This document shows, piece by piece, positions 34,176-45,285 of a DNA stretch of 64,000 bases; position 1 is the stretch's first letter; every line of letters begins with the position of its first letter. Origin of the DNA: Acinetobacter shaoyimingii. GTDB taxonomy: Bacteria; Pseudomonadota; Gammaproteobacteria; Pseudomonadales; Moraxellaceae. A program made the position numbers and the translations under genes. Where the stretch lies: positions 1,798,001 to 1,862,000 of the forward strand of contig NZ_CP049801.1 in assembly GCF_011578045.1 (NCBI RefSeq), read 5' to 3'. The notes below the pieces were generated by a model that saw only the letters and a program-made list of their open reading frames with translations, made no database searches and was not told where the DNA came from.

Positions 34176-36302
34176 TTATGCAACTTTACTAATCAACATT
34201 TCTTCAGCATATTTGGCTGCAATCGCCCGGCTAAACAAGAAACCTTGACCATACTCACATCCTACAGCTCTTAAGCTTTGCAATTGTTGATCTGTTTCAA
34301 TCCCCTCAGCAATCACATCTAAAGACAGAATTGGACCAAGTTTTGCAATGCCTTCAACAATTGAACTAATTGAATTTTCTTCATTCATACAGCTAACAAA
34401 GGCATAATCAATTTTTAAACAATCGACAGGATAGTCCCGTAAATGCGTCATAGATGAATGGCCAGTACCAAAGTCATCCAGTGAAATACGTAATCCTAAT
34501 GTCTTTAATTTTTCCAAGGCACGAATCACAAACTCTGAACCTCGTTCTGAAAGAATATGTTCCGTAATTTCAATTTCAACCAAATGTGCTGGAATATTAA
34601 ACTTATTCAATCGTGCAATGAGTAATTCTGCGTAGTTGTCACGCATAAACTCAATAGGTGATGCATTGATTGAAACAGGTACAACATCAAGACCATCTTT
34701 GATCCAGCTTGATAAATCTGTAAAGATTTTTTCATGCATGATTTCACTAAATTTGGTCGCTAATTCATAGTCATTAAATGCTTCAACAACCGAACCTGGG
34801 AAATGAATTTTATCGTAATGATCACGCCAACGTAATAATGCTTCAAAACCAATGATGCTACGATCATCTAAACGAACCTTAGGCTGATAAAAAGGTTCGA
34901 TTCTGTTTTCACGAATGATCATTCGTGCTGTTTCAAGTTGCTTGGTTTTCAACTCAGCTTCAGCGAGCATTTTTTTATCATACATGCGATACCCACCGCG
35001 CCCACGATCTTTTAAATCGTTCAGTGCGGTATCTGCACATTTCATCAAACCAAACACATCTGATGCATCTTTCGGATATACAGCACAGCCAATACTCATA
35101 CCGCCGTTAATCAACTTTCCTGAGTAGGTAACTGGTGCATCATTTTGTTTTAAAATGAGTTGGATGATGTTTTGCAAATCATCAGTGCTGGTCATATTGG
35201 TCACAATGACTGCAAACTCATCACCACCTAACCTTGAGACGAAAGTATTTTCATTGGCACATTTGATTAAACGTTTTGCCAACACACGCAGTAGATGATC
35301 GCCTGCTGGATGCCCCAATGTGTCATTGATATTTTTGAAATAATCTAAATCGATAAACATCATTCCAATACTGGTTTTATTTTTCTTCGCTTGCGTAATG
35401 GCGTGTCTTAAGGTGGCTTTGAATGCACGACGATTCATTAAACCTGTCAGATCATCATAATCACTGGAAATTTTAAGTTTATTTTCTGCAATTCGCTGTA
35501 GAGTAACATCGCGTGACACACATAAAATGCTGGTGGTTTCACCCTCTTCATTGATGACTGGGGTAAGCATATTGTCCCAATAGAATGTCATCTCACCAGA
35601 AATACTTTTGCCAGCAAAGCGTGTATTTTTGCCTTTTGCAGCACTTCTAATCGCTTTTTTACCTTGTTCTCGAATTTCAGGAGGCAATAAACTCAGCCAA
35701 TCCATACCAAATTGACGAACATGCTCTTGTCCAAGCAAAGCAATGCAGCCAGATTTATTCATATGCGAAACACGACCATCTGGCGTAAGGATCTTGATGC
35801 AATCGACACTCACATCCAACATATTAGAGTTTGCACGCAATAAATCTGCTGTTTCACGAAGTTTGACTGCACGATCATGCACATTTGTACAGCTGATGGT
35901 CCAATTAAACTCATTATTCCTATGCGGATTCTTATGACTTTCTGCGATCAGTAAAAACCAAAAATATTCACCATCATGTTTTTTAATTCGGCATTCTTTT
36001 TCAAATCTTTTGCCAGACTTTTGAGCTGTTGCCCAGATATTATAAAAATGTTCAGCATCTTCTGGATGTAGAAATTTAATAAGATCGCTATAGTGGATAT
36101 TTTGTGAGTCTACGCCTGTGTAATTCTTTAAAGCCGTATTGCAATAACCTATGCCAGACTGAATAACCAAAACCAAATGCGGCAATAAATCTAAAGCAAC
36201 CTTAAAATCATGGCTTAATGATCCTGCCGTACTCTTCCCTGTTCCTTGGGATGTATCCATTTGACTTAATACTGAATCACCTTTCAAATCCAGAATGCTC
36301 AT
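34176..36302 (-). CDS. PAS-PAS-GGDEF-EAL cyclic-di-GMP enzyme
   Basis: A 708-residue protein with two N-terminal PAS-like domains (residues ~30-140 and ~150-275, including TPDGRVSHMNKSGCIALLG). A diguanylate cyclase domain with intact RLGGDEFAVI near residue 353 and an EAL phosphodiesterase domain with intact GFEALLRW near 484 follow; ISLDDFGTGHSSM and IDYAFV also match the catalytic EAL type. Both active sites look complete, so it could make or break c-di-GMP depending on PAS signals. No membrane segment is visible, so it is cytoplasmic. It stands alone between the aroG promoter and a long AT-rich gap. Confidence 0.93.
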   Translation of the reverse strand: MSILDLKGDSVLSQMDTSQGTGKSTAGSLSHDFKVALDLLPHLVLVIQSGIGYCNTALKNYTGVDSQNIHYSDLIKFLHPEDAEHFYNIWATAQKSGKRFEKECRIKKHDGEYFWFLLIAESHKNPHRNNEFNWTISCTNVHDRAVKLRETADLLRANSNMLDVSVDCIKILTPDGRVSHMNKSGCIALLGQEHVRQFGMDWLSLLPPEIREQGKKAIRSAAKGKNTRFAGKSISGEMTFYWDNMLTPVINEEGETTSILCVSRDVTLQRIAENKLKISSDYDDLTGLMNRRAFKATLRHAITQAKKNKTSIGMMFIDLDYFKNINDTLGHPAGDHLLRVLAKRLIKCANENTFVSRLGGDEFAVIVTNMTSTDDLQNIIQLILKQNDAPVTYSGKLINGGMSIGCAVYPKDASDVFGLMKCADTALNDLKDRGRGGYRMYDKKMLAEAELKTKQLETARMIIRENRIEPFYQPKVRLDDRSIIGFEALLRWRDHYDKIHFPGSVVEAFNDYELATKFSEIMHEKIFTDLSSWIKDGLDVVPVSINASPIEFMRDNYAELLIARLNKFNIPAHLVEIEITEHILSERGSEFVIRALEKLKTLGLRISLDDFGTGHSSMTHLRDYPVDCLKIDYAFVSCMNEENSISSIVEGIAKLGPILSLDVIAEGIETDQQLQSLRAVGCEYGQGFLFSRAIAAKYAEEMLISKVA

Positions 36303-36876
36303 ATATTAACCTACATCTAATTTTGTACTGGCAAATAATTGAATATTGATTGTCACAATATTGATTATTTTTTTCACCCCTTGTTTACACTAAATAAAAT
36401 TATAAAGTACAAACAATTTTGATTTTAAAATAGTGAAGCCAATCACAAATAATAAAAAATTATTGATTATTATAGCACTTATTATTTTTAAATAAAAACG
36501 TAGTGCATTTTTAGATCATACAATATTAATAGACACAATGCACAACAATTAAGCATTTTTTATTTGTTTAATTAAATTTTATCTAATTTAAAACAATATG
36601 TTAAAAGTCTTTTTAGTTATGTTTGATAAAAATGATTAATGTGATTCAAACTGATTTAATTATGATAAGTGTGCACAGTTTTTAATCAGGCAAATATAAA
36701 TGTATCTTATCTATAAAAATTATAATACTGTCAAATAAACAAAAATTTCTAAAAGTGTGACTTAATCTATTTTTTTAAATAAAAAATTATTCAAAATCAT
36801 AGAAGCATGCTTTCCTTGGCCGATTAAGATATAAAAAGAAAGCCTTGATTGAGATAAAAATCAAATCAGTAGCTGT
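36303..36876. other. 574-base AT-rich gap without a recognised gene
   Basis: A very AT-rich stretch between the GGDEF/EAL gene and the ybfF-like gene, both on the minus strand. It should contain the promoter of the former near 36303-36400. I found no convincing ORF, RNA or repeat in the rest. Confidence 0.6.
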
Positions 36877-37647
36877 TTACTTGATTTTATGGTTTAAAAA
36901 ATCTTGAATGAAGTGTACAACCTCATTGGTTTTTTCGGCATGTAACCAATGCCCTGCATCGACCATTTCAACAGCAGAATTTTTAAACTGTGTTGCAATC
37001 GCTTGACGTTGAATTTCACCAATATAGGGTGATTTTTCTCCACGGATAAATAATGTTGGTTTTTCCCAAGGGAGTAAGTTTTCCCAAGAAATAATCTTTG
37101 AATATTCATCAAAAAGCGCTTTGACATTAAATAACCATTCACCCTTGTGAAATGATTTAAGTAAAAACTGAATCACCATATCTTCACGAATATACCTTTT
37201 CATAATCTCAGTGGCTTCTTTTCGCGTTGTAATTTGGGCTTGTTCAATAGCAAATAAAGCTTTAAAGATTTCATCGTGATTATTTTTTTGATAAGCAAAT
37301 GGTGCCATATCAAGCACGACAAGTTTTTGTAAACGTTCTGGCGCAATTTCAGTGAGTTTCATGGCAATTTTGCCACCCATAGAATGTCCTATCACTGAAA
37401 AATTTTGAATTCCAATATGATCAAGTGTATCGACAATATCTTGTGCTAACTGAGCATAATCCATATGTTCACTCTGCCCTGAAAGCCCATGATTGCGAAC
37501 ATCGATTTGGATCACGTCATATTCATTTTCAAAAGCTCTTGCCAACATCCCCAGATTACTTAAACTTCCAAATAAGCCATGAATCAGGACCAATGTAGGA
37601 CGTGTATTTATAGTCAATGACTCGTTTCTTTGGAAATTTAAGATCAT
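36877..37647 (-). CDS. Alpha/beta hydrolase, YbfF-like esterase
   Basis: A 256-residue esterase-type protein. Motifs: LVLIHGLFGSLSNLGMLARAF with the oxyanion HG, IDVRNHGLSGQSEHMDYAQLAQDI (part), the nucleophile elbow VIGHSMGGKIAMKL near residue 86, VLDMAPF and the catalytic His in VDAGHWLHAEKTNEV. The pattern is close to E. coli YbfF, which hydrolyses palmitoyl-CoA, malonyl-CoA and similar esters in vitro. The start ATG is at 37647. It is monocistronic and divergent from tyrB. Confidence 0.88.
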   Translation of the reverse strand: MILNFQRNESLTINTRPTLVLIHGLFGSLSNLGMLARAFENEYDVIQIDVRNHGLSGQSEHMDYAQLAQDIVDTLDHIGIQNFSVIGHSMGGKIAMKLTEIAPERLQKLVVLDMAPFAYQKNNHDEIFKALFAIEQAQITTRKEATEIMKRYIREDMVIQFLLKSFHKGEWLFNVKALFDEYSKIISWENLLPWEKPTLFIRGEKSPYIGEIQRQAIATQFKNSAVEMVDAGHWLHAEKTNEVVHFIQDFLNHKIK

Positions 37648-37925
37648 AAGTTTTTACTTCAATATTTGAATAGTCACAAAATAAATAAGAGAAATTTTTC
37701 CGAATTATAAATGAAATTGCCTCACTCATGACCAATATTTACATTTTAAAAGCAATTGATGAAATCTGATCTATTTGCTTTTAAGCATGTATGAATCAAT
37801 GTCGTTATAAGCAAAAGTTTCGATATATATAACTATTTATCGTGTTTTTAGGTGTTGAGTGAAACTTTAAATTATATATAGTATCTGCACATACAATTTT
37901 TTAGTTTGACTTAGGAAATTAGACC

Positions 37926-39131
37926 ATGTTTCAACATGTAGATCCTTATGCAGGTGATCCAATCCTTTCGCTTATGGAAGACTTCGGTAAGGATAGTCGT
38001 ACAGAAAAAGTAAATTTAAGTATTGGTCTATATTACAACGAAGAAAACATCGTTCCTCAGCTCAATGCAGTCAAAAAAGCGCATAAAAATATTGAACCGT
38101 TAAATGACGCCGTTAAACTTTATCTACCTATGGATGGTTTAAAGTCGTATAACGAAGCGACTCAAGCTTTAGTTTTAGGTGAACATAGCCAAGCACGTAA
38201 AGATGGCCGTGCAGTGACTATTCAAACCTTAGGTGGTTCAGGTGCACTCAAAGTCGGTGCAGATTTTATCAAAAAATACTTCCCAGAATCTGACATTTGG
38301 GTCAGCCAACCGACTTGGGACAATCACATTGCCATTTTTAATGGTGCTGGTGTGAAATCACATTTCTACCCTTATTTCGATGCAGCGACCAATGGTGTGA
38401 ATGTGCCAGCAATGCTTGAAGAATTAAATAAACTTCCAGCCAAAGCTGTTGTCCTTCTTCATCCATGTTGTCATAACCCAACAGGTGCAGATTTAACACC
38501 TGCTGAATGGGATCAAGTGATTGAAGTGCTTAAAGCGCGTGATTTACTTCCATTCTTAGACATTGCTTATCAAGGTTTTGGTCAAGGCATTGAAGAAGAT
38601 GCGTATTTAATTCGTGCTCTAGACAAATCAGGGATGAATTTTATTGTCAGCAATTCATTCTCTAAGATTTTCTCACTTTATGGTGAGCGTGTGGGTGGTT
38701 TGACGTTTGTATGTGATGACCAAGAAACTGCGCAAAAAGTTTTAGGTCAGCTCAAAGCAACAGTTCGTCGTATCTATTCAAGCCCAGCAACGACTGGTGC
38801 ATTATTAGTAAATAATGTATTAAACGATGCTGCTTTGACCGCTGAATGGAAACAAGAACTGAAAGTAATGCGTGAGCGTATTATTGAAATGCGTAAACTG
38901 CTTGAATCTAAACTCAGCCAAGCTTTGCCTGATCGTGACTTTAGCTATTTGGTGAAACAACAAGGTATGTTTAGCTATACAGGATTAACTGGCGAACAAG
39001 TCGATATGTTAAAAGATAAATACGGTATTTATTTGGTTCGTAGTGGTCGTATGTGTGCTGCTGGTTTAAACCATAAAAATATCGATTATGTTGCTAGCTC
39101 TTTTGCAGAAGTCTTGAAAACAACAAACTAA
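37926..39131 (+). CDS. tyrB: Aromatic amino acid aminotransferase TyrB
   Basis: A 401-residue class I aminotransferase. It opens [20 protein letters not shown] and follows E. coli TyrB closely through [46 protein letters not shown] and the PLP lysine region [18 protein letters not shown] near residue 247. It performs the last step in Tyr and Phe synthesis and can also transaminate other amino acids. TTAGGAAATTAG precedes the start. It lies about 4 kb from the DAHP synthase gene, but the two are on opposite strands and not an operon. No aromatic leader was seen in front of it. Confidence 0.94.
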   Translation: MFQHVDPYAGDPILSLMEDFGKDSRTEKVNLSIGLYYNEENIVPQLNAVKKAHKNIEPLNDAVKLYLPMDGLKSYNEATQALVLGEHSQARKDGRAVTIQTLGGSGALKVGADFIKKYFPESDIWVSQPTWDNHIAIFNGAGVKSHFYPYFDAATNGVNVPAMLEELNKLPAKAVVLLHPCCHNPTGADLTPAEWDQVIEVLKARDLLPFLDIAYQGFGQGIEEDAYLIRALDKSGMNFIVSNSFSKIFSLYGERVGGLTFVCDDQETAQKVLGQLKATVRRIYSSPATTGALLVNNVLNDAALTAEWKQELKVMRERIIEMRKLLESKLSQALPDRDFSYLVKQQGMFSYTGLTGEQVDMLKDKYGIYLVRSGRMCAAGLNHKNIDYVASSFAEVLKTTN

Positions 39132-39173
39132 CTGAGTTTGCACATTTTAGTTTTCATTTAATGTAAAAAACAT

Positions 39174-39201
39174 AAAAAGACCGAGTAAGCTCGGTCTTTT
39201 T
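39174..39201. terminator. Two-way terminator between tyrB and adhC
   Basis: AAAAAGACCGAG (39174-39185) pairs perfectly with CTCGGTCTTTTT (39190-39201) around TAAG. The convergent genes on each side both get a T run. Confidence 0.9.
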
Positions 39202-39221
39202 ATTTGAATAGATATTTTGAT

Positions 39222-40340
<1,119 letters not shown>

Positions 40341-40452
40341 TTAAACTTCCTGTGTTGGCTTCTAAAAAGAATGACTTACAGTAACCTCTTTTACTGATCT
40401 GATTCAACCTATAACATGGTGATATTATGAGCGTATAAACATTACAAATTTC

Positions 40453-42036
40453 ATGGAAATCATGACACATCAAAAATATTTTTTTCTGCTGCTGGTCAGC
40501 ATACTTTTTACAGCAATTACAGGATGTCATTTACCCATGAATACAAGTTCCAAGGATCAGCCTATTCAAGAACGTACTGCTGAATGGCTCAATGAAAGTG
40601 AACAAGTTAAACAAAACATAGCATCTGGTCTTACAGCGTATTTAAGTTTGCAAGATCCCTTTATGAGTATGGCGGCTCGTGTACATCTCATTCAAAATGC
40701 CAAAGCCCATTTAGATTTACAATATTACATTTGGGAAGATGACGTCATTGGTCATCATTTATTGTCTGATTTACTCAAAGCCGCAGATCGAGGGGTTAAA
40801 GTTCGTTTGCTCATCGACGATCAAAACGGAACAAAGCTGGATCAAACCTTGGCACAGTTGGCTCAACACCCCAATTTTGAAATTAAACTTTTTAATCCTT
40901 ATAAATATAGACATTTACGAGTGATTGATTATGTATTTCGTTTTAAAAATATCAATCATCGTATGCATAATAAACTGATTATTGCGGATGGTGCTGTCGC
41001 CGTGACTGGCGGACGGAATATCAGCAGTGAATATTTTGATGCCAGTGATCATTTTCAATTTGCAGATATGGATATTTTCTTCGGTGGAAAATCTGTTGAG
41101 CAAGCCAATCATGCATTTCTACAATTTTGGAATGATGATCTGAGTTATTCAGTACAACAATTATTAAAACATGAGTTTAAATCAGCCAAACAAAATGCAG
41201 GTTTAGAGCAAATTCGTAAACGTTATGCAGATGCACGTGATTTCCCAAAAAGTGCGGTCGATATAAAAATACAGCAAGCGCAAAAACAAATTCAAACCAA
41301 TTTAGAACAAAGTCCTGTGCAATGGGCGAAAGCAAACTTTTTAGCAGATTCTCCAGATAAAATTAGAGGAAAAGTCTCTGAAGACCAACTCCTGTTTAAT
41401 CAAATTATGCAGATCATGGGCCAACCTAAAAATCATATTGAATTGGTCTCTGCATATTTTGTACCGACACAAAAAGGAGCTGATTATCTCAATTCTTTAC
41501 AACAACAAAACATTAAAGCTCGAGTATTGACCAATTCTTTTTTGGCCAATGATGTTCCGTTGGTGCATGCATTTTATCAAAAATATAGAAAAACCTTGCT
41601 ACAACATGGGGTTAAGCTATATGAATTTAAGCCCTATATCGAACGTGAGCATCGAACTTGGTATGAAGTAATGTCAGGAAATGTCATACCTGCCAAAGGA
41701 AAAAACTCATCACGACTGCATGCGAAGTTTTTCGATATTGATGGAACTGTATTTATAGGATCATTTAACTTTGATCCACGCTCTGCACATCTCAATACAG
41801 AAGTCGGCTTGGTAGTTCAATCTGACCAATTGCAAAATGAAATCTCCACATTGCTTGATACCTTATTACCTCAAGTGGCTTATGAACTAAATCTAAATGA
41901 ACAAGGTCAAATTATTTGGTTAGATCATCAAAAAAATGGACTAGTTAAAACCCATGATAAAGAACCAGAAACCACAGGTTTTCAAAGATTTGTGATTAAA
42001 TTAGTCTCAATTTTCCCAATTGAATGGATGATGTAA
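40453..42036 (+). CDS. Phospholipase D family lipoprotein (ClsC-like)
   Basis: A 527-residue protein with a lipoprotein signal: a hydrophobic stretch and lipobox ending TAITGC (Cys25). Two complete HKD motifs are present, HNKLIIADGAVAVTGG near residue 172 and HAKFFDIDGTVFIGSFNFDP near 423, so a full active site is formed. LDLQYYIWEDDVIGHHLL and RAHLNTEVGLVV-like RSAHLNTEVGLVV fit the YmdC/ClsC branch of cardiolipin synthases. Family knowledge: ClsC joins phosphatidylethanolamine and phosphatidylglycerol; hydrolysis is the other option. An ATG at 40462 (MTHQ) is an equally possible start. No ymdB partner is adjacent. Confidence 0.87.
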   Translation: MEIMTHQKYFFLLLVSILFTAITGCHLPMNTSSKDQPIQERTAEWLNESEQVKQNIASGLTAYLSLQDPFMSMAARVHLIQNAKAHLDLQYYIWEDDVIGHHLLSDLLKAADRGVKVRLLIDDQNGTKLDQTLAQLAQHPNFEIKLFNPYKYRHLRVIDYVFRFKNINHRMHNKLIIADGAVAVTGGRNISSEYFDASDHFQFADMDIFFGGKSVEQANHAFLQFWNDDLSYSVQQLLKHEFKSAKQNAGLEQIRKRYADARDFPKSAVDIKIQQAQKQIQTNLEQSPVQWAKANFLADSPDKIRGKVSEDQLLFNQIMQIMGQPKNHIELVSAYFVPTQKGADYLNSLQQQNIKARVLTNSFLANDVPLVHAFYQKYRKTLLQHGVKLYEFKPYIEREHRTWYEVMSGNVIPAKGKNSSRLHAKFFDIDGTVFIGSFNFDPRSAHLNTEVGLVVQSDQLQNEISTLLDTLLPQVAYELNLNEQGQIIWLDHQKNGLVKTHDKEPETTGFQRFVIKLVSIFPIEWMM

Positions 42037-42340
42037 TGACAGGGGGATGACAAACTCAGTCCAATATATTAAAGCCCTTTAATTACTTAGGGCTTTTCTA
42101 TACATATACTTTGATGTACTAGTTAATACGTATATCCTGAATGGAAATGCGTTCTTCAAAATATTGCGATTTTATGCGCCTTCCATATCTAGACTGATCA
42201 TTCCATCGTTTTCTTTTAATTATGATTACATAATTACTTATACTTATTAAAGATTAATCTATACAAATGTTTTACAGTGATTTTTGATTGGATTAGAATC
42301 CAAAACTTAATTTTCTCCCTCCCACTGTGTATTTATTGCA
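42037..42340. other. 304-base gap with a terminator
   Basis: Contains the terminator at 42071-42097 close to the phospholipase D stop and, presumably, the promoter of the next plus-strand gene. I saw no other feature. Confidence 0.6.
42071..42097 (+). terminator. Terminator after the phospholipase D gene
   Basis: AAAGCCCT (42071-42078) pairs with AGGGCTTT (42089-42096), followed by T. Loop of ten bases; moderate strength. Confidence 0.7.
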
Positions 42341-42778
42341 ATGCAATTTTTTGATTTAAGTCATCAGTTCAATCTGAACGATATACTCACCCCTGTAAAA
42401 ACTTTAGATGAACTCAGTGAGCAAGATTGGTTTTTAGCCAAAGTCCGTGTTGATCATGATTGTTTATCAGATTCTGAAACCATTGAAGGTCTCGTCGTTA
42501 TTCAATCCAATCAAAATATTCAAATTGAATTGGGCTGGATGATTGAAGACACGGGACATGAGTTACAAGTGCTTTTTAAAGGCATTGAGACTGAAGCGAT
42601 TGAAAAAACTTTGGTAACCATTAATGGGGCTAAAATTTTAGATGAATCTGCACAGATGATTTCTGTCCAAGCCTTAAGTCTATGGATTGATGGTACATTA
42701 CTGCCAATGATGCCCAATATTCGTCGAGACATTAAAGCACGTTTAAACTTGTGGGATTATGTTGAATATGATGGCTAG
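42341..42778 (+). CDS. Hypothetical protein, 145 residues
   Basis: I do not recognise this family. It is a soluble, acidic protein without signal or membrane segment (MQFFDLSHQFNLNDILTPVK, later LGWMIEDTGHELQVLFKG and PNIRRDIKARLNLWDYVEYDG in part). Codon use looks like its neighbours. Its TAG stop shares the CTAG tetramer with the stop of the convergent MocR gene, and this tight packing with a conserved-looking gene supports it being real. Confidence 0.6.
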   Translation: MQFFDLSHQFNLNDILTPVKTLDELSEQDWFLAKVRVDHDCLSDSETIEGLVVIQSNQNIQIELGWMIEDTGHELQVLFKGIETEAIEKTLVTINGAKILDESAQMISVQALSLWIDGTLLPMMPNIRRDIKARLNLWDYVEYDG

Positions 42779-44184
42779 TGCTTAGTCGAGTGTTTCGTAT
42801 CATTTCTCAGCATTTCTATCGCCGTTTTCAGAACTTGATAAACTTTTTCTTGCGAAGATTGCGCTACATTAAATCGTAGGCATTTTTTTGCTGCATCATC
42901 TTGACTAAATGCTGATCCTGGGGCCAAGATCACGTCGTTTTGTAAACATATTTTAGAAAGTTCAGCGGCATCAATTTCGTCAGGTAACTGGCACCAAATG
43001 AACAACCCAGCTTTTGGAATCACTTTAGCTTCGATACCTAAGTCTTTCAACCGTCTCAAGGTATCATTCATTGCGTTAATTAAGCGTTGTCTTAAATGCT
43101 GAATATGTTTTCTATAAGAACTATCGTTCATCGCATGATAGATAATTTCTGCATTTAAATGTCCACTGCTAAAGTTGGTTGCGATTTTTAAATCAACGAG
43201 TTGATCAATTTTTTTATGATCTGTAATGATATAACCACAACGAATGGATGCCGATAACGTTTTCGAGAAACTTCCTATTTGAATGACTTGATTTAAACCC
43301 ATTAACGCTGAGTATCTTGGTGCGGGTGAAAACTCAAACTCTGAAAAAATATCGTCTTCTATAATCACAACATTGGCTTGTTCGCATAATTTAGCAACTT
43401 GATATGCCGTTTGTAATGCGAGACTTGCGCCAGTTGGGTTATGAATACCTGAGTTGGTTAGATAAAGTTTAGGTCGATGCTGTAATGCATTTTCAAAATG
43501 TTTTAAATCTGGTCCAGTTTCTGTAAAAGGAATCGCAATAGCCTGTAAATGATGTACATTAATCAGCGCTAAAAAATTAAAATAGCATGGATCATCAATA
43601 AGAATGACATCACCTGCTTTCAGTAACAGTCTAAAAATAAGGTCTATTGACTGAGTTGCTGAGTCTGTAATCAGAATTTGTGATGTATCAATGTTTAAAT
43701 CATATTTCTCATTTTTTTTCGCAATATATTCTCTTAAAGCCAAATGTCCGTATGGTGGAGGATAGTCAATTAAAGTATTTACAGAATTTGTAGCCACCGT
43801 TTTTAAAGCTTTACGAATACAATGCTCAGGCATCCAATCATTTGGTAACCATCCACAACCAGCTTTAATCACATGTGTTTCTGCAATTAATGACTGTCTT
43901 GAAATCCAAAGCGGATCAACTTCTCGATCATAATGCATACGTGGCTGAATAGTATTTGCAGTTTTTAGTGGACTACAAACAAAATAACCAGCACCTTTTC
44001 TGGCCTCGATAATATTCATAGCCACGAGTCTTGCATAAGCTTCTATAACGGTTGATACCGAATAGCTCATTTGTTCTGCCATTTGTCGTACAGATGGTAA
44101 ACGCTCCCCAGGAATCAAAGTATGGTTTGCAATTTGTGTTTGAATCATCTGTACCAGATTTTCAATTTTTGTTGTCTTTAACAT
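42775..44184 (-). CDS. MocR family regulator (GntR domain plus aminotransferase fold)
   Basis: A 469-residue MocR/PdxR-type protein. The N-terminal GntR winged helix covers residues ~10-75 (IPGERLPSVRQMAEQMSYSVSTVIEAYARL in part). The rest is a fold-type I aminotransferase domain (ITDSATQSIDLIFRLLLKAGD, LTNSGIHNPTGASL, VVIIEDDIFSEFEF) with the PLP lysine in IGSFSKTLSASIRCGY near residue 308. Such proteins use PLP or an amino acid aldimine as a signal. A divergent EamA exporter gene starts 145 bases away and is the likely target. Confidence 0.92.
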   Translation of the reverse strand: MLKTTKIENLVQMIQTQIANHTLIPGERLPSVRQMAEQMSYSVSTVIEAYARLVAMNIIEARKGAGYFVCSPLKTANTIQPRMHYDREVDPLWISRQSLIAETHVIKAGCGWLPNDWMPEHCIRKALKTVATNSVNTLIDYPPPYGHLALREYIAKKNEKYDLNIDTSQILITDSATQSIDLIFRLLLKAGDVILIDDPCYFNFLALINVHHLQAIAIPFTETGPDLKHFENALQHRPKLYLTNSGIHNPTGASLALQTAYQVAKLCEQANVVIIEDDIFSEFEFSPAPRYSALMGLNQVIQIGSFSKTLSASIRCGYIITDHKKIDQLVDLKIATNFSSGHLNAEIIYHAMNDSSYRKHIQHLRQRLINAMNDTLRRLKDLGIEAKVIPKAGLFIWCQLPDEIDAAELSKICLQNDVILAPGSAFSQDDAAKKCLRFNVAQSSQEKVYQVLKTAIEMLRNDTKHSTKH

Positions 44185-44329
44185 ATTGATCTGAGTATAT
44201 AAGTTATAACTTTATGCCTAACTGTTATGGAAACACTAGCATAACAGTTTTTTTAAATTGTATTGGACTGTGACTGTCTAAATTATCAGATTGCGAATTA
44301 AATATTAAGATGAAAATCGAGATATTTAT

Positions 44330-45202
44330 ATGCAAAAGCAAACACTTGGATGGATTAATGGCTTTATCGGAATGCTCATTTTTTCAGGCTCACTACCTGC
44401 AACTAAAATAGCAATTACGAGTTTTAGTCCTGAATTTCTAACATGTATACGTGCTGTGATTGCAACATTCGCAGGCATCATATGTTTATGTATTTTTCGT
44501 CAGTTCAATTTGAGAAATATCCATAGTCATCAAATTAAATCCTTACTAATTGTCGGTTTGGGTGTGGTCATTGGATTCCCTTTATTTACAGCAATGGCAC
44601 TTGAGCATATTGATTCTTCTCGAGCAATTGTATTTGTAGGTTTACTTCCTCTAGCAACCGCTATATTTGGTGTTTTACGTGCTTCGGAACGACCACGACT
44701 CACATTTTGGATATTTGCAATTTTAGGTGCTGGTTGTGTCATTACATTTATGCTCTCAAATGCCTCCTCTCAAAAGATTGGCATTGGCGACTTTTATATG
44801 TTGCTGTCTATACTTTTATGTGGATTAGGCTATGCCGAAGGTGGACTACTCTCCAAAACACTGGGAGGCTGGCAAGTGATCTGTTGGGCTTTAATTTTCT
44901 CATGCCCTTTAATGCTGTTTCTGATGTTTTATTACCTACCTAGCCATTTCCAGCCGATCTCCATACAAGCAATTTTAGGACTCTTGTATGTATCATTGTT
45001 CAGTATGCTTATTGGTTTTTTCTTTTGGTACAAAGGCTTGGCATTAGGTGGAGTTGCACAAGTGGGACAAATACAATTGATTCAACCTTTTTTCGGCTTA
45101 TTGCTTTCAGCATTTATTTTAGGTGAACACATTTCTTTAGCAATGATCTTTACAGCAATAGCAGTCGTACTCTGTGTTTTATTGGCAAAAAAATATGCTT
45201 AA
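44330..45202 (+). CDS. EamA/DMT family exporter
   Basis: A 290-residue membrane protein with about ten helices in two EamA repeats (FIGMLIFSGSLPATKIAITSF and FEFLTCIRAVIATFAGII-like SPEFLTCIRAVIATF in the first; LLYVSLFSMLIGFFFWYKGLALGGVAQVGQIQLIQPFF, in parts, in the second). DMT exporters move metabolites, often amino acids. Pairing with a divergent MocR regulator is a common layout for amino acid or vitamin-related export. The substrate is not evident. Confidence 0.87.
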   Translation: MQKQTLGWINGFIGMLIFSGSLPATKIAITSFSPEFLTCIRAVIATFAGIICLCIFRQFNLRNIHSHQIKSLLIVGLGVVIGFPLFTAMALEHIDSSRAIVFVGLLPLATAIFGVLRASERPRLTFWIFAILGAGCVITFMLSNASSQKIGIGDFYMLLSILLCGLGYAEGGLLSKTLGGWQVICWALIFSCPLMLFLMFYYLPSHFQPISIQAILGLLYVSLFSMLIGFFFWYKGLALGGVAQVGQIQLIQPFFGLLLSAFILGEHISLAMIFTAIAVVLCVLLAKKYA

Positions 45203-45285
45203 CTCTTTTATTGAAAATTTCAAACTTCAATTAAAAGCTTTAAACTTACTTATAGTGAGTAATTAACATAAAGTAATTAATTAAC

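Noticed and set aside
36303-36876. Hidden small RNA or gene in the 574-base AT-rich gap
   Set aside because: No stable GC-containing hairpin with T run, no promoter-terminator pair and no ORF with a ribosome site were found by eye.
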